A stretch of DNA of 64,000 nt. Origin: Ligilactobacillus pabuli (GTDB lineage Bacteria; Bacillota; Bacilli; Lactobacillales; Lactobacillaceae). Below are positions 57,765 to 64,000 of this stretch, one piece after another. The notes beneath the pieces are model-generated. The model was not told the DNA's origin. It made no database searches and saw only the letters and a program-made list of their open reading frames with translations. How positions within the stretch are numbered: the first letter of the stretch is position 1; every line of letters begins with the position of its first letter. A program made the position numbers and the translations under genes. The stretch spans positions 62,001 through 126,000 of the forward strand of contig NZ_BQXH01000003.1 of assembly GCF_022836475.1 (NCBI RefSeq), in the 5' to 3' direction.

Positions 57765-57849
57765 GTAAGGTATTTAGTAATTTACCTTCTAATCAATTCT
57801 CTTTCTCTCTTATGCCGCCACCGACAGTTTCTCCTGTCGGTGGTTTTTT
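57765..57849 (+). ncRNA. Candidate small RNA (about 85 nt), possibly CcpA-controlled
   Basis: The predicted transcript begins about seven bases after the TATACT box and ends in a strong intrinsic terminator (CCACCGACAG-TTTCTC-CTGTCGGTGG-TTTTTT, 57817-57849). It has a 5' hairpin AAGGTA...TACCTT (about 57767-57787), then an unpaired pyrimidine stretch TTCTCTTTCTCTCTT (about 57797-57811) complementary to ribosome-binding sites, plus TTTCTCC around the terminator loop. No start codon with a ribosome site is inside. The next gene has its own promoter touching the terminator, so this is not a leader. Function and targets are inferred only from form. Confidence 0.6.
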
Positions 57850-57876
57850 GACGTGAGGGGTAGAGCCAGCTATAAT
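57848..57876 (+). promoter_or_regulatory. Promoter of the 101-residue unknown gene
   Basis: TTGACG (57848-57853), 17 bp, TATAAT (57871-57876). Its -35 box overlaps the last T residues of the preceding terminator. Confidence 0.82.
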
Positions 57877-57898
57877 TTACTGGGAAAGGGTGTTAATA

Positions 57899-58204
57899 GT
57901 GAGTAATGAAGTCTTAACTTTAATCGAAGAAATTACCCGCAATGACGGGTCTAGTTACTATGAAATCTCTAACATGGTTCAAAATGGGCGGGCAGAATTA
58001 GCTGCTGTTAGGGGCTTTATTAAAGAGGTCCGCATCCTGCAGCTCAACATTCCACGTTCATCTAGCGTGATCAAGTATGAAAAATTTGTGAATGAGAACT
58101 TCACTATGCCAACTGAAGAGATGGATCATTTTGAAGAATGGACCAGACCACCAGAAATTGAGGCAGTAGTTGAAGCAATTTTGCGTGAAAATCATGTTGC
58201 TTAA
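57899..58204 (+). CDS. Hypothetical protein, 101 residues
   Basis: A small acidic, soluble protein beginning SNEVLTLIEEITRNDGSSYYEISNMV style helices and ending EIEAVVEAILRENHVA. No signal peptide, membrane helix or known motif is visible. GTG 57899 follows AAAGGG by eight bases, behind a near-consensus promoter, and a terminator follows, so it is likely a real monocistronic gene. I do not recognise the family. Confidence 0.7.
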   Translation: MSNEVLTLIEEITRNDGSSYYEISNMVQNGRAELAAVRGFIKEVRILQLNIPRSSSVIKYEKFVNENFTMPTEEMDHFEEWTRPPEIEAVVEAILRENHVA

Positions 58205-58228
58205 GCACAAGCAGCTAAGTTAATCTAG

Positions 58229-58266
58229 AAAGTCAGTTCGGCTAAAAAGTCGGCTGGCTTTTTTGA
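58229..58266 (+). terminator. Terminator of the unknown gene
   Basis: GTCAGTTCGGC pairs, with wobbles, to GTCGGCTGGC before TTTTTT. Confidence 0.75.
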
Positions 58267-58306
58267 TTAGTTAATGCTAAAAAAATATAGAAGGTTAGTC
58301 TCTGAT

Positions 58307-58345
58307 CTGCTCATCTCTTAGTCGTCTCATTCTGCTCTGTATTTG
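58307..58345 (+). repeat. Palindromic element, right half only
   Basis: GCTCATCTCTTAGTCGTCTCA followed by TTCTGCTCTGT: the right arm and tail of a unit of the GTGAGAC type without its left half. It is fused to the next complete unit. Confidence 0.7.
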
Positions 58346-58469
58346 TAGTCGAGCTCCAAAACTCAGAAGATTCCGCCTAATCAGAAAAAAACTTCAATGC
58401 TAAGAACGCATTAAAGCTTTTTTCTCTTTAGTGCTCGTCTTCTAAGCGAGTTTTTCCGCTCTGTGTATG
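58346..58469 (+). repeat. Palindromic element, complete unit with long inner stem
   Basis: 124 bp. Outer arms AAAACTC/GAGTTTT and AGAAGA/TCTTCT as in unit 3. The inner arm here is AGAAAAAAACTT paired with AAGCTTTTTTCT, a different sequence from unit 3 with pairing kept. Confidence 0.87.
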
Positions 58470-58595
58470 TAGTCGAGCTCCGTGAGACAAGAGATTCCGC
58501 TGATTCAACTAGGACAGCCCATCGCTGAAATTCGCGATATTCTGCCCTAGTCCAATCATGCTCGTCTCTTAACCGTCTCACTCCGCTCTGTGTAT
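58470..58595 (+). repeat. Palindromic element, complete unit next to the Pho box
   Basis: About 125 bp. Outer arms GTGAGAC/GTCTCAC and AAGAGA/TCTCTT. Compared with unit 2, G to A on one side is matched by C to T on the other. The centre is replaced by CTAGGACAG...ATCGC/GCGAT...CTGCCCTAG. The tail ends 5 bp before the first Pho repeat. Confidence 0.87.
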
Positions 58596-58600
58596 AAATC

Positions 58601-58639
58601 TTTACACGTTCTTTACATAAAACAAGAAGACCCTTTACA
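58601..58639 (+). promoter_or_regulatory. Pho box upstream of pstS
   Basis: TTTACA occurs at 58601-58606, 58612-58617 and 58634-58639, that is on an 11-bp period with one position skipped. This matches the PhoP binding pattern of direct TTWACA-like repeats. A -10-like AATAAT follows at 58652-58657. Confidence 0.8.
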
Positions 58640-58678
58640 TCAAATCAGTAGAATAATAGGTGAAAGGGAAGGAAAGCC

Positions 58679-59572
58679 ATGAAAAATAAACAGTTATTTT
58701 GGACTGTGCTGGGGTTGCTTTTAGTATTGACTGCCTGTTCACAGCCCGCACAAAAAAAGGTTAAACCGATTCAAATCGTTGGCTCAAGTGCCATGCAGCC
58801 CGTGGTTGAAATGGGTGCACATGAGTATCTGAAAAAAAATCCGGCACAAAAAGTTACGGTTCAAGGCGGAGGGTCGGGGACTGGCTTAAGTCAAGTTCAA
58901 AGCGGAGCAGTTGAAATTGGAAACTCTGATATTTTCGCAGAAAACCAGTCAGGTATTCAGGCTGAAAAATTAGTTGATCATCGTATCGCTGTGATTGGTG
59001 TCGCTCCGATCGTTAATCATGGAGTCGGGGTGACTGATTTGACTCTGACCCAACTCCGTGGAATTTTTACTGGACAGTATCAAAACTGGCAACAGCTAGG
59101 TGGGAAAAATATCCCGATCGTGGTAATTGACAGGGCGCATGGCAGCGGGACGCGTGCAATATTTGATGAAGCAGTTATCCAAGATGCTAAAAAGATGAAG
59201 GCCCAAGAACAAGACTCGAATGGCTCAGTTCAACGCATGGTTGCTGATACACCAGGTGCAATTTCTTATGTTTCTTTCCCTTATTTGAAAAAAACATTTA
59301 CTACTTTAAAAATTGCAGGGGTTACACCAACCGTGAATAACGTGACAACTAACCGTTGGCCGCTATGGGGTTATGAACATATGTATACTAAGCAAAAAAC
59401 TAGCCCGGAAGTTCGTGCGCTGCTATATTTCATGCAAAATTCTGCTGCAGTGCAAACTAAATTACTACCACGGTTACACTATATTCCGATTCAAAAAATG
59501 CAAGTTGTGAAGGATGAAAACGGGCAGGTCACAACTAAGTCAAGCGAGGTGGTTAATGATGGATCCGATTAA
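58679..59572 (+). CDS. pstS: Phosphate ABC transporter substrate-binding lipoprotein
   Basis: PstS captures phosphate outside the membrane. The 297-residue protein has a lipoprotein signal with lipobox LTAC (Cys20) and phosphate-binding loops IVGSSAMQPVVE, QGGGSGTGLSQV and RAHGSGTRAIF. GGAAGGAAAG-type ribosome site precedes ATG 58679. It is the first gene of pstSCAB1B2-phoU behind a Pho box; Lgt (21479) would lipidate it. The stop overlaps pstC. Confidence 0.95.
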   Translation: MKNKQLFWTVLGLLLVLTACSQPAQKKVKPIQIVGSSAMQPVVEMGAHEYLKKNPAQKVTVQGGGSGTGLSQVQSGAVEIGNSDIFAENQSGIQAEKLVDHRIAVIGVAPIVNHGVGVTDLTLTQLRGIFTGQYQNWQQLGGKNIPIVVIDRAHGSGTRAIFDEAVIQDAKKMKAQEQDSNGSVQRMVADTPGAISYVSFPYLKKTFTTLKIAGVTPTVNNVTTNRWPLWGYEHMYTKQKTSPEVRALLYFMQNSAAVQTKLLPRLHYIPIQKMQVVKDENGQVTTKSSEVVNDGSD

Positions 59573-60476
59573 AACAAAGATTCAAACCAGATCTAAAGAA
59601 ACACGCCAAGAAATTTGGGGACAATTGTTGAGCTATGCAGCAATTATCCTGATCGTTGCGGTTGTTTGTTCAATTTTTATGTTTGTTGCCTCTAAAGGCC
59701 TAGCAACTTTTACGAAAGACCACGCTAGTTTACGTGATTTCTTGTTTACCACAGATTGGTCACCAACCACGATGGGCAAAGATGGTCGTCCCTTAGTGGG
59801 AGCTTTGCCAATGATTGCTGGTTCCTTTGGAGTAACGGTTTTAGCCGTGATCTTTGCGACACCATTTGCGCTGGGAACAGCTTTATACATGACACAACTG
59901 GCGGGAAAACACGGTCAAAAACTTCTCCAAAGTGTGACTGAGTTGCTGGTCGGGATTCCGTCGGTCGTTTATGGCTTTATTGGTTTAAATGTCGTAGTTC
60001 CTTTTGTTAGAGAACATTTCGGCGGTTCTGGTTATGGAATCTTATCGGGAGCTTTCGTGTTGTTTGTTATGGTCTTGCCAACAATCACCTCACTCACAGT
60101 GGACAGCTTACGCGCAGTGCCTAGCCATTATCAAGCTGCCTCGTTAGCGTTAGGAGCGACAGAATGGCAAACAATGTATAAAGTAACTTTACGGGCAGCT
60201 TTACCAGGAATTTTGACCGCCATCGTTTTTGGGATGGCACGAGCCTTTGGTGAGGCCTTAGCTGTTCAAATGGTGATCGGAAATGCGACTTTGATGCCGC
60301 ATGGGCTGCTGACAGCGTCGTCAACTCTAACCAGTGTGTTAACGATGGGTATTGGTAATACAGTCATGGGGACAGTCGGAAATAATGCCTTGTGGTCACT
60401 AGCATTGGTCTTATTGTTAATGTCATTACTGTTTAACTTAGTTGTGAAGTGGATCGGTCGAAAGGGGCGGATATAA
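59559..60476 (+). CDS. pstC: Phosphate ABC transporter permease PstC
   Basis: The 305-residue permease has six membrane helices and the EAA-type loop ASLALGATEWQTMYKVTLRAALPGI that docks PstB. ATG 59559 (or 59556) follows GAGGTGG inside the end of pstS; longer in-frame starts upstream lie in pstS coding sequence and are rejected. The stop overlaps the pstA start by one base (TAATG). Confidence 0.95.
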   Translation: MDPIKTKIQTRSKETRQEIWGQLLSYAAIILIVAVVCSIFMFVASKGLATFTKDHASLRDFLFTTDWSPTTMGKDGRPLVGALPMIAGSFGVTVLAVIFATPFALGTALYMTQLAGKHGQKLLQSVTELLVGIPSVVYGFIGLNVVVPFVREHFGGSGYGILSGAFVLFVMVLPTITSLTVDSLRAVPSHYQAASLALGATEWQTMYKVTLRAALPGILTAIVFGMARAFGEALAVQMVIGNATLMPHGLLTASSTLTSVLTMGIGNTVMGTVGNNALWSLALVLLLMSLLFNLVVKWIGRKGRI

Positions 60477-61366
60477 TGAATCCGAAAACGATGAATAAAC
60501 TGGCCCTGACTACGATCAAAGTCATCACAGGACTAGTGGTTGTGATCCTAGCCTTTTTATTAGGCAGGATTTTACTGCAAGGAGTCCCACATATTTCGTG
60601 GCGGTTTTTAACGACTGCTTCCCAAGAATTCGTGGCCGGCGGAGGAATTGCTTACCAACTCTTTAATTCCTTTTACCTCTTAGTTTTGACTCTGCTGCTT
60701 TCGTTGCCGATCTCGTTGGGAGCGGGAATCTTTTTAGCGGAATATGCGCCCAAAAACTGGCTGACAGAAGTGATTCGAATGGCAATTGAAATTTTAAGTT
60801 CATTACCCTCAGTGGTAGTTGGCTTGTTTGGCTTTTTGTTATTTGTAGTTCAGTTTAAACTAGGCTTCTCCTTGATTGCAGGGGCGATCGCCTTAACGTT
60901 CTTTAACTTGCCGCTGTTAACTCGCAATGTGGAAGAGTCATTAAAGAGTGTGTCTAATTTGCAACGAGAAGCCGGCTTAGCATTGGGCTTATCCAAATGG
61001 ACGACGGTTTTAAAAGTCATTATTCCAGAAGCAGTTCCCGGGATCGTGACTGGGGTAGTTTTAGGCGCGGGGCGGGTCTTTGGCGAAGCAGCTGCATTGA
61101 TCTATACCGCTGGACAGAGTGCTTCAGTGATCGACTTTACTAACTGGAACCCATTTGATGCAGCAAGTCCGCTAAACTGGTCACGACCAGCAGAAACCTT
61201 GGCAGTGCATATTTGGAAAATAAACTCCGAAGGGATCATGCCGGATGCAGCGGCAGTTTCGGCAGGAACTTCGGCAGTGCTAATTATTGTCGTGTTACTG
61301 TTTAACTTATCCGCACGTTATCTGGGGAATCGACTGCACCGCAAGTTGACTTCCGCGGACAAATAA
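60476..61366 (+). CDS. pstA: Phosphate ABC transporter permease PstA
   Basis: The 296-residue permease partner of PstC has six membrane helices and the loop AGLALGLSKWTTVLKVIIPEAVPGI. ATG 60476 follows AAAGGGGCGG and overlaps the pstC stop, so translation is coupled. It is normal in length. Confidence 0.95.
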   Translation: MNPKTMNKLALTTIKVITGLVVVILAFLLGRILLQGVPHISWRFLTTASQEFVAGGGIAYQLFNSFYLLVLTLLLSLPISLGAGIFLAEYAPKNWLTEVIRMAIEILSSLPSVVVGLFGFLLFVVQFKLGFSLIAGAIALTFFNLPLLTRNVEESLKSVSNLQREAGLALGLSKWTTVLKVIIPEAVPGIVTGVVLGAGRVFGEAAALIYTAGQSASVIDFTNWNPFDAASPLNWSRPAETLAVHIWKINSEGIMPDAAAVSAGTSAVLIIVVLLFNLSARYLGNRLHRKLTSADK

Positions 61367-61395
61367 TTTAATCAAAAAGCAATGGAGGCGAGACG

Positions 61396-62205
61396 ATGGA
61401 TGTTGGCAAATACGATTTGAATGATACAGAGATTTTACAATTTGATCCGCAACAAACTGAGTTAGCTTTGACTACAAAAGATCTGCAGGTTTATTATGGT
61501 AAAAATCACGCTTTTTATGACGGGTCTTTACAATTCGAACGCTATAAGATCACATCCTTAATTGGAGCTTCCGGTTCTGGCAAATCAACGTTTTTACGGT
61601 CGTTGAATCGGATGAATGATGGGGTAGCACGAGTCACTGGCCAGATCTGGTATCGCGGCTTGGATGTTAATTCACCTCAGATCAACGTCTATCAAATGCG
61701 CAAGCAAATCGGGATGGTCTTTCAACGACCGAATCCTTTTTCCAAATCAATTCGTGATAATATTACATTTGCAGTTCGCGAAAATGGGATCAAGGAGCAA
61801 AAAAAGCTTGATGAGATCGTTGAAACCAGTTTAAAGCAAGCTGCCTTATGGGATGAAGTTAAAGACGATTTAAACAAAAGTGCTTTATCTTTATCAGGCG
61901 GACAACAACAGCGGCTGTGCATTGCCCGGGCGATCGCCATGCAGCCGGATATCTTATTGATGGATGAACCAGCGAGTGCGCTTGACCCTATCTCAACACT
62001 AAAGGTTGAAGAAACAATGATGGAGTTAAAAAAGAACTACACGATCATTATTGTGACGCATAATATGCAGCAAGCTTCTCGCGTTAGTGATTACACGGCC
62101 TTTTTTCATTTAGGTCATGTGATCGAATATGCGCAGACTAAAAATATTTTTACTTTTCCACAAAAGCGTGCGACTGATGATTATGTTTCTGGTAATTTTG
62201 GCTAA
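61396..62205 (+). CDS. pstB1: Phosphate ABC transporter ATPase PstB (first copy)
   Basis: A 269-residue ATPase with Walker [11 protein letters not shown]-loop, signature [16 protein letters not shown] and Walker [14 protein letters not shown]. It energises PstSCA. The N terminus is about 20 residues longer than that of the second copy. ATG 61396 follows GGAGGCGAG. Two tandem pstB genes are common in lactobacilli and other Firmicutes. Confidence 0.95.
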   Translation: MDVGKYDLNDTEILQFDPQQTELALTTKDLQVYYGKNHAFYDGSLQFERYKITSLIGASGSGKSTFLRSLNRMNDGVARVTGQIWYRGLDVNSPQINVYQMRKQIGMVFQRPNPFSKSIRDNITFAVRENGIKEQKKLDEIVETSLKQAALWDEVKDDLNKSALSLSGGQQQRLCIARAIAMQPDILLMDEPASALDPISTLKVEETMMELKKNYTIIIVTHNMQQASRVSDYTAFFHLGHVIEYAQTKNIFTFPQKRATDDYVSGNFG

Positions 62206-62219
62206 GAAAAGGAGGTCAG

Positions 62220-62978
62220 ATGGTGAACGAATATCTGACAACAAAAGACGTCCATTTATTTTATGGGCAAAAAGAAGCGCTCAAGGGGATCAACCTTGCT
62301 TTTCCACAAACTGGGATCCATGCTTTGATCGGACCATCTGGGTGTGGTAAGTCCACTTATCTTCGCTGCTTAAACCGGATGAATGATTTAATCCCTTCAG
62401 TTAAAATTACGGGTGAAATTGAACTTGATGGGGTGGATATTTACCAGCCTAAAACTGATACGGTCGAATTGAGACGTCAAGTGGGCATGGTATTTCAGCA
62501 ACCCAATCCATTTCCATTTTCAATTTATGAAAATGTTGCCTATGGCTTAAAATTAAGTGGACGACAATCTAAAGAATTTTTAGATGAAAGAGTTGAGCAA
62601 AGTTTAAAGCAGGCGGCAGTCTGGGAGGAGGTTAAAGATCAACTGGGAGATAGTGCCTTATCTTTATCCGGCGGACAACAGCAGCGGGTTTGTATCGCGC
62701 GGGTCTTGGCGGTCCAACCGTCAGTGATCTTACTAGACGAACCAACTAGTGCATTAGATCCAGTCTCTAGTAATTTGATTGAAGAGATGTTGCTGACTTT
62801 GCGTGAAGATTATTCCTGTATTATTGTGACGCATAATTTGCAGCAGGCTTCCCGTATTTCCGAAACAACTTCCTTTTTCTTGAATGGAAGTTTGATCGAG
62901 AGTGGACCGACTAAAGAAATTTTTGTGGAACCAAAAAAGCAGGAGACAGATGATTATTTAAGCGGCCGATTTGGTTAG
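62220..62978 (+). CDS. pstB2: Phosphate ABC transporter ATPase PstB (second copy)
   Basis: A 252-residue PstB paralogue with [25 protein letters not shown] and [13 protein letters not shown]. It is about half identical by eye to the first copy, so the duplication is old. ATG 62220 or GTG 62223 follows AAGGAGG. It lies 14 bp after pstB1 and 17 bp before phoU. Confidence 0.95.
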   Translation: MVNEYLTTKDVHLFYGQKEALKGINLAFPQTGIHALIGPSGCGKSTYLRCLNRMNDLIPSVKITGEIELDGVDIYQPKTDTVELRRQVGMVFQQPNPFPFSIYENVAYGLKLSGRQSKEFLDERVEQSLKQAAVWEEVKDQLGDSALSLSGGQQQRVCIARVLAVQPSVILLDEPTSALDPVSSNLIEEMLLTLREDYSCIIVTHNLQQASRISETTSFFLNGSLIESGPTKEIFVEPKKQETDDYLSGRFG

Positions 62979-62995
62979 ATAGATGAGGTGGAAAG

Positions 62996-63661
62996 ATGAG
63001 TAAACTACTAGAACAACAAATCAAGGAGTTAAAAGCTGATTTTATCACGATGGGGTTAAACGTCGCGACAGCTTATCAAAATGCGGTAGAAGCCTGGAAA
63101 AATAGTGACGCAGCTTTAGCTCGAACAGTTCTGCAAGGCGATGAAAAAATTAATGAACAAGAAACACATTTGGAAGGGAGTTCAGCCCAAATTATTGCGC
63201 TGCAACAACCAGTTGCTGGAGACTTGCGCAAAATTGTCGCCATTTTAAAGGCTAGTTCTGATTTAGAACGGTTGGCAGACCATACCGTGCATATTGCGCG
63301 AAAGGCGACCAGAGCGCCTTTAGGACCTAGTGATCCGGAATTAAATCAATTACTATTACAAATGGCAGCCAATAACCAAGAGATGTTAACTGAAATTTTG
63401 CAAGCTTATGCTGACTTAGATGAAGATTTGGCAGTGAAAGTTTCTGAAAAAGACCAACTAACAGATGAGTATGCTAAACAACTCAATCAACTGTTGTTAA
63501 CTAAAATTAAAGCCGCTCCTGATTTTGCAATTGAAGGCCTAGATTATATGAAACTGAGTAATCACCTTGAAAGAATTGGGGACTATGTGACAAACATCGC
63601 AGAGTGGATCGTCTACACTACCCGGGGGAGGATCACAGAATTGGGGTCCCAGGAAGATTAA
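62996..63661 (+). CDS. phoU: Phosphate transport regulator PhoU
   Basis: A 221-residue all-helical protein made of two three-helix repeats with the PhoU motif (DLRKIVAILKASSDLERLADHTVHIARKA and, in the second half, KLSNHLERIGDYVTNIAEW). PhoU restrains Pst and signals phosphate sufficiency to the PhoR-type kinase. GATGAGGTGG precedes ATG 62996. It is the last gene of the pst operon. Confidence 0.95.
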   Translation: MSKLLEQQIKELKADFITMGLNVATAYQNAVEAWKNSDAALARTVLQGDEKINEQETHLEGSSAQIIALQQPVAGDLRKIVAILKASSDLERLADHTVHIARKATRAPLGPSDPELNQLLLQMAANNQEMLTEILQAYADLDEDLAVKVSEKDQLTDEYAKQLNQLLLTKIKAAPDFAIEGLDYMKLSNHLERIGDYVTNIAEWIVYTTRGRITELGSQED

Positions 63662-63748
63662 ATGCCTCTTTTTACCTCAAAAATTGGAAGGAATTGGTCT
63701 AGTTTCCAAAAAGTTATGCAAATAACGTGAAAAATACTACAAAATAAG

Positions 63749-63777
63749 TTCGCTTTTTAGCAAAAATGTGGTAGAAT
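63749..63777 (+). promoter_or_regulatory. fba promoter
   Basis: TTCGCT (63749-63754), 17 bp, TAGAAT (63772-63777). Upstream, TTGGAA...TTCCAA (63686-63709) is a small dyad without a T-run; no clear phoU terminator is seen. Confidence 0.6.
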
Positions 63778-63833
63778 TATTTTGTACTCAAGAAGAGTAA
63801 TTTTAAGGGTAAACTTTATAGGAGGCTATTTTT

Positions 63834-64000
63834 ATGTCATTCGTTAATGGTAATCAAATCTTTGCAGATGCTCGTAAGGGACACTATGCAGTTGGTGCTT
63901 TCAACACTAACAATATGGAATGGACTCGTGCTATTTTACAAGGTGCACAAAACAAGAACGTTCCTGTTTTGATCCAATCATCAATGGGCGCTGCTAAATA
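63834..64000 (+). CDS. fba: Class II fructose-1,6-bisphosphate aldolase, N-terminal part
   Basis: The first 55 residues of a class II aldolase: MSFVNGNQIFADARKGHYAV, then GAFNTNNMEWTRAIL and PVLIQSSMGAAKY. The rest lies beyond the window. The enzyme splits fructose-1,6-bisphosphate to triose phosphates, complementing the gap-pgk-tpiA genes. ATG 63834 follows AGGAGG. Confidence 0.93.
   Translation, partial: MSFVNGNQIFADARKGHYAVGAFNTNNMEWTRAILQGAQNKNVPVLIQSSMGAAK

Noticed and set aside
63686-63709. phoU terminator
   Set aside because: The TTGGAA/TTCCAA dyad is short and followed by A residues, not T residues, on the coding strand.

Overview
The window is a contiguous piece of a low-to-moderate GC Firmicute chromosome, most likely from the family Lactobacillaceae. 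Supporting signs are the gene order (rex/groESL, comFA-comFC-hpf-secA-prfB-ftsEX, hprK-lgt-trxB-pgcA-uvrBA, rapZ-yvcK-whiA-clpP, rpoN-cggR-gap-pgk-tpiA-secG-rnr-smpB, cdaA-cdaR-glmM, pst-phoU), frequent TTG and GTG starts behind strong GGAGG sites, CIRCE and CtsR operators, and full-length sigma-54. The genus cannot be fixed from sequence alone. No prophage, IS transposase or CRISPR array was seen. Nearly all of it is core housekeeping DNA.

Layout: 1-4222 holds an ABC-F ATPase (cut by the window edge), Rex, a CPBP membrane protease and the CIRCE-controlled groES-groEL pair. 4223-6508 is a KimA-type potassium importer with a long leader. 6529-6953 is a tandem array of about 123-bp palindromic units. 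6953-23353 carries yigZ, competence genes, hpf, secA, prfB (programmed frameshift), ftsEX, a MinJ-like protein, a PhoPR-type two-component system, pspC/yvlD, hprK, lgt and trxB. 23354-37025 has pgcA, uvrBA, luxS, serine dehydratase, rapZ-yvcK-whiA, clpP and tRNA-Arg(CCG). 37112-46519 is rpoN plus the glycolytic operon (without eno) and secG-rnr-smpB. 46697-57085 has a LURP-one protein, a HAD phosphatase, ung-pta-tsaE, a DEDDh exonuclease, murB, a DUF1361 protein and the c-di-AMP module cdaA-cdaR-glmM. 57285-64000 has a small membrane protein, a candidate small RNA, an unknown 101-residue protein, the Pho-box-preceded pst operon and the start of fba.

Functional links: carbon control (HprK, CggR, glycolysis, pta, fba, cre-like sites), phosphate control (PhoPR far upstream, Pho box and pst-phoU at the end), c-di-AMP/potassium (CdaA, CdaR, KimA), protein quality control (GroESL, ClpP, SecA, SmpB, RNase R) and DNA repair (UvrAB, Ung).

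Two unexplained items stand out. The first is a family of about 120-bp palindromic elements in five intergenic locations. Their stem arms change in sequence but stay complementary, while the loops are conserved. In four of five places the same edge faces the 3' end of a gene, within a few bases of the stop codon in three. The second is an apparent free-standing small RNA of about 85 nt at 57765-57849, with its own consensus promoter, an overlapping cre-like site, a pyrimidine-rich anti-Shine-Dalgarno stretch and a strong terminator that abuts the promoter of the next gene.
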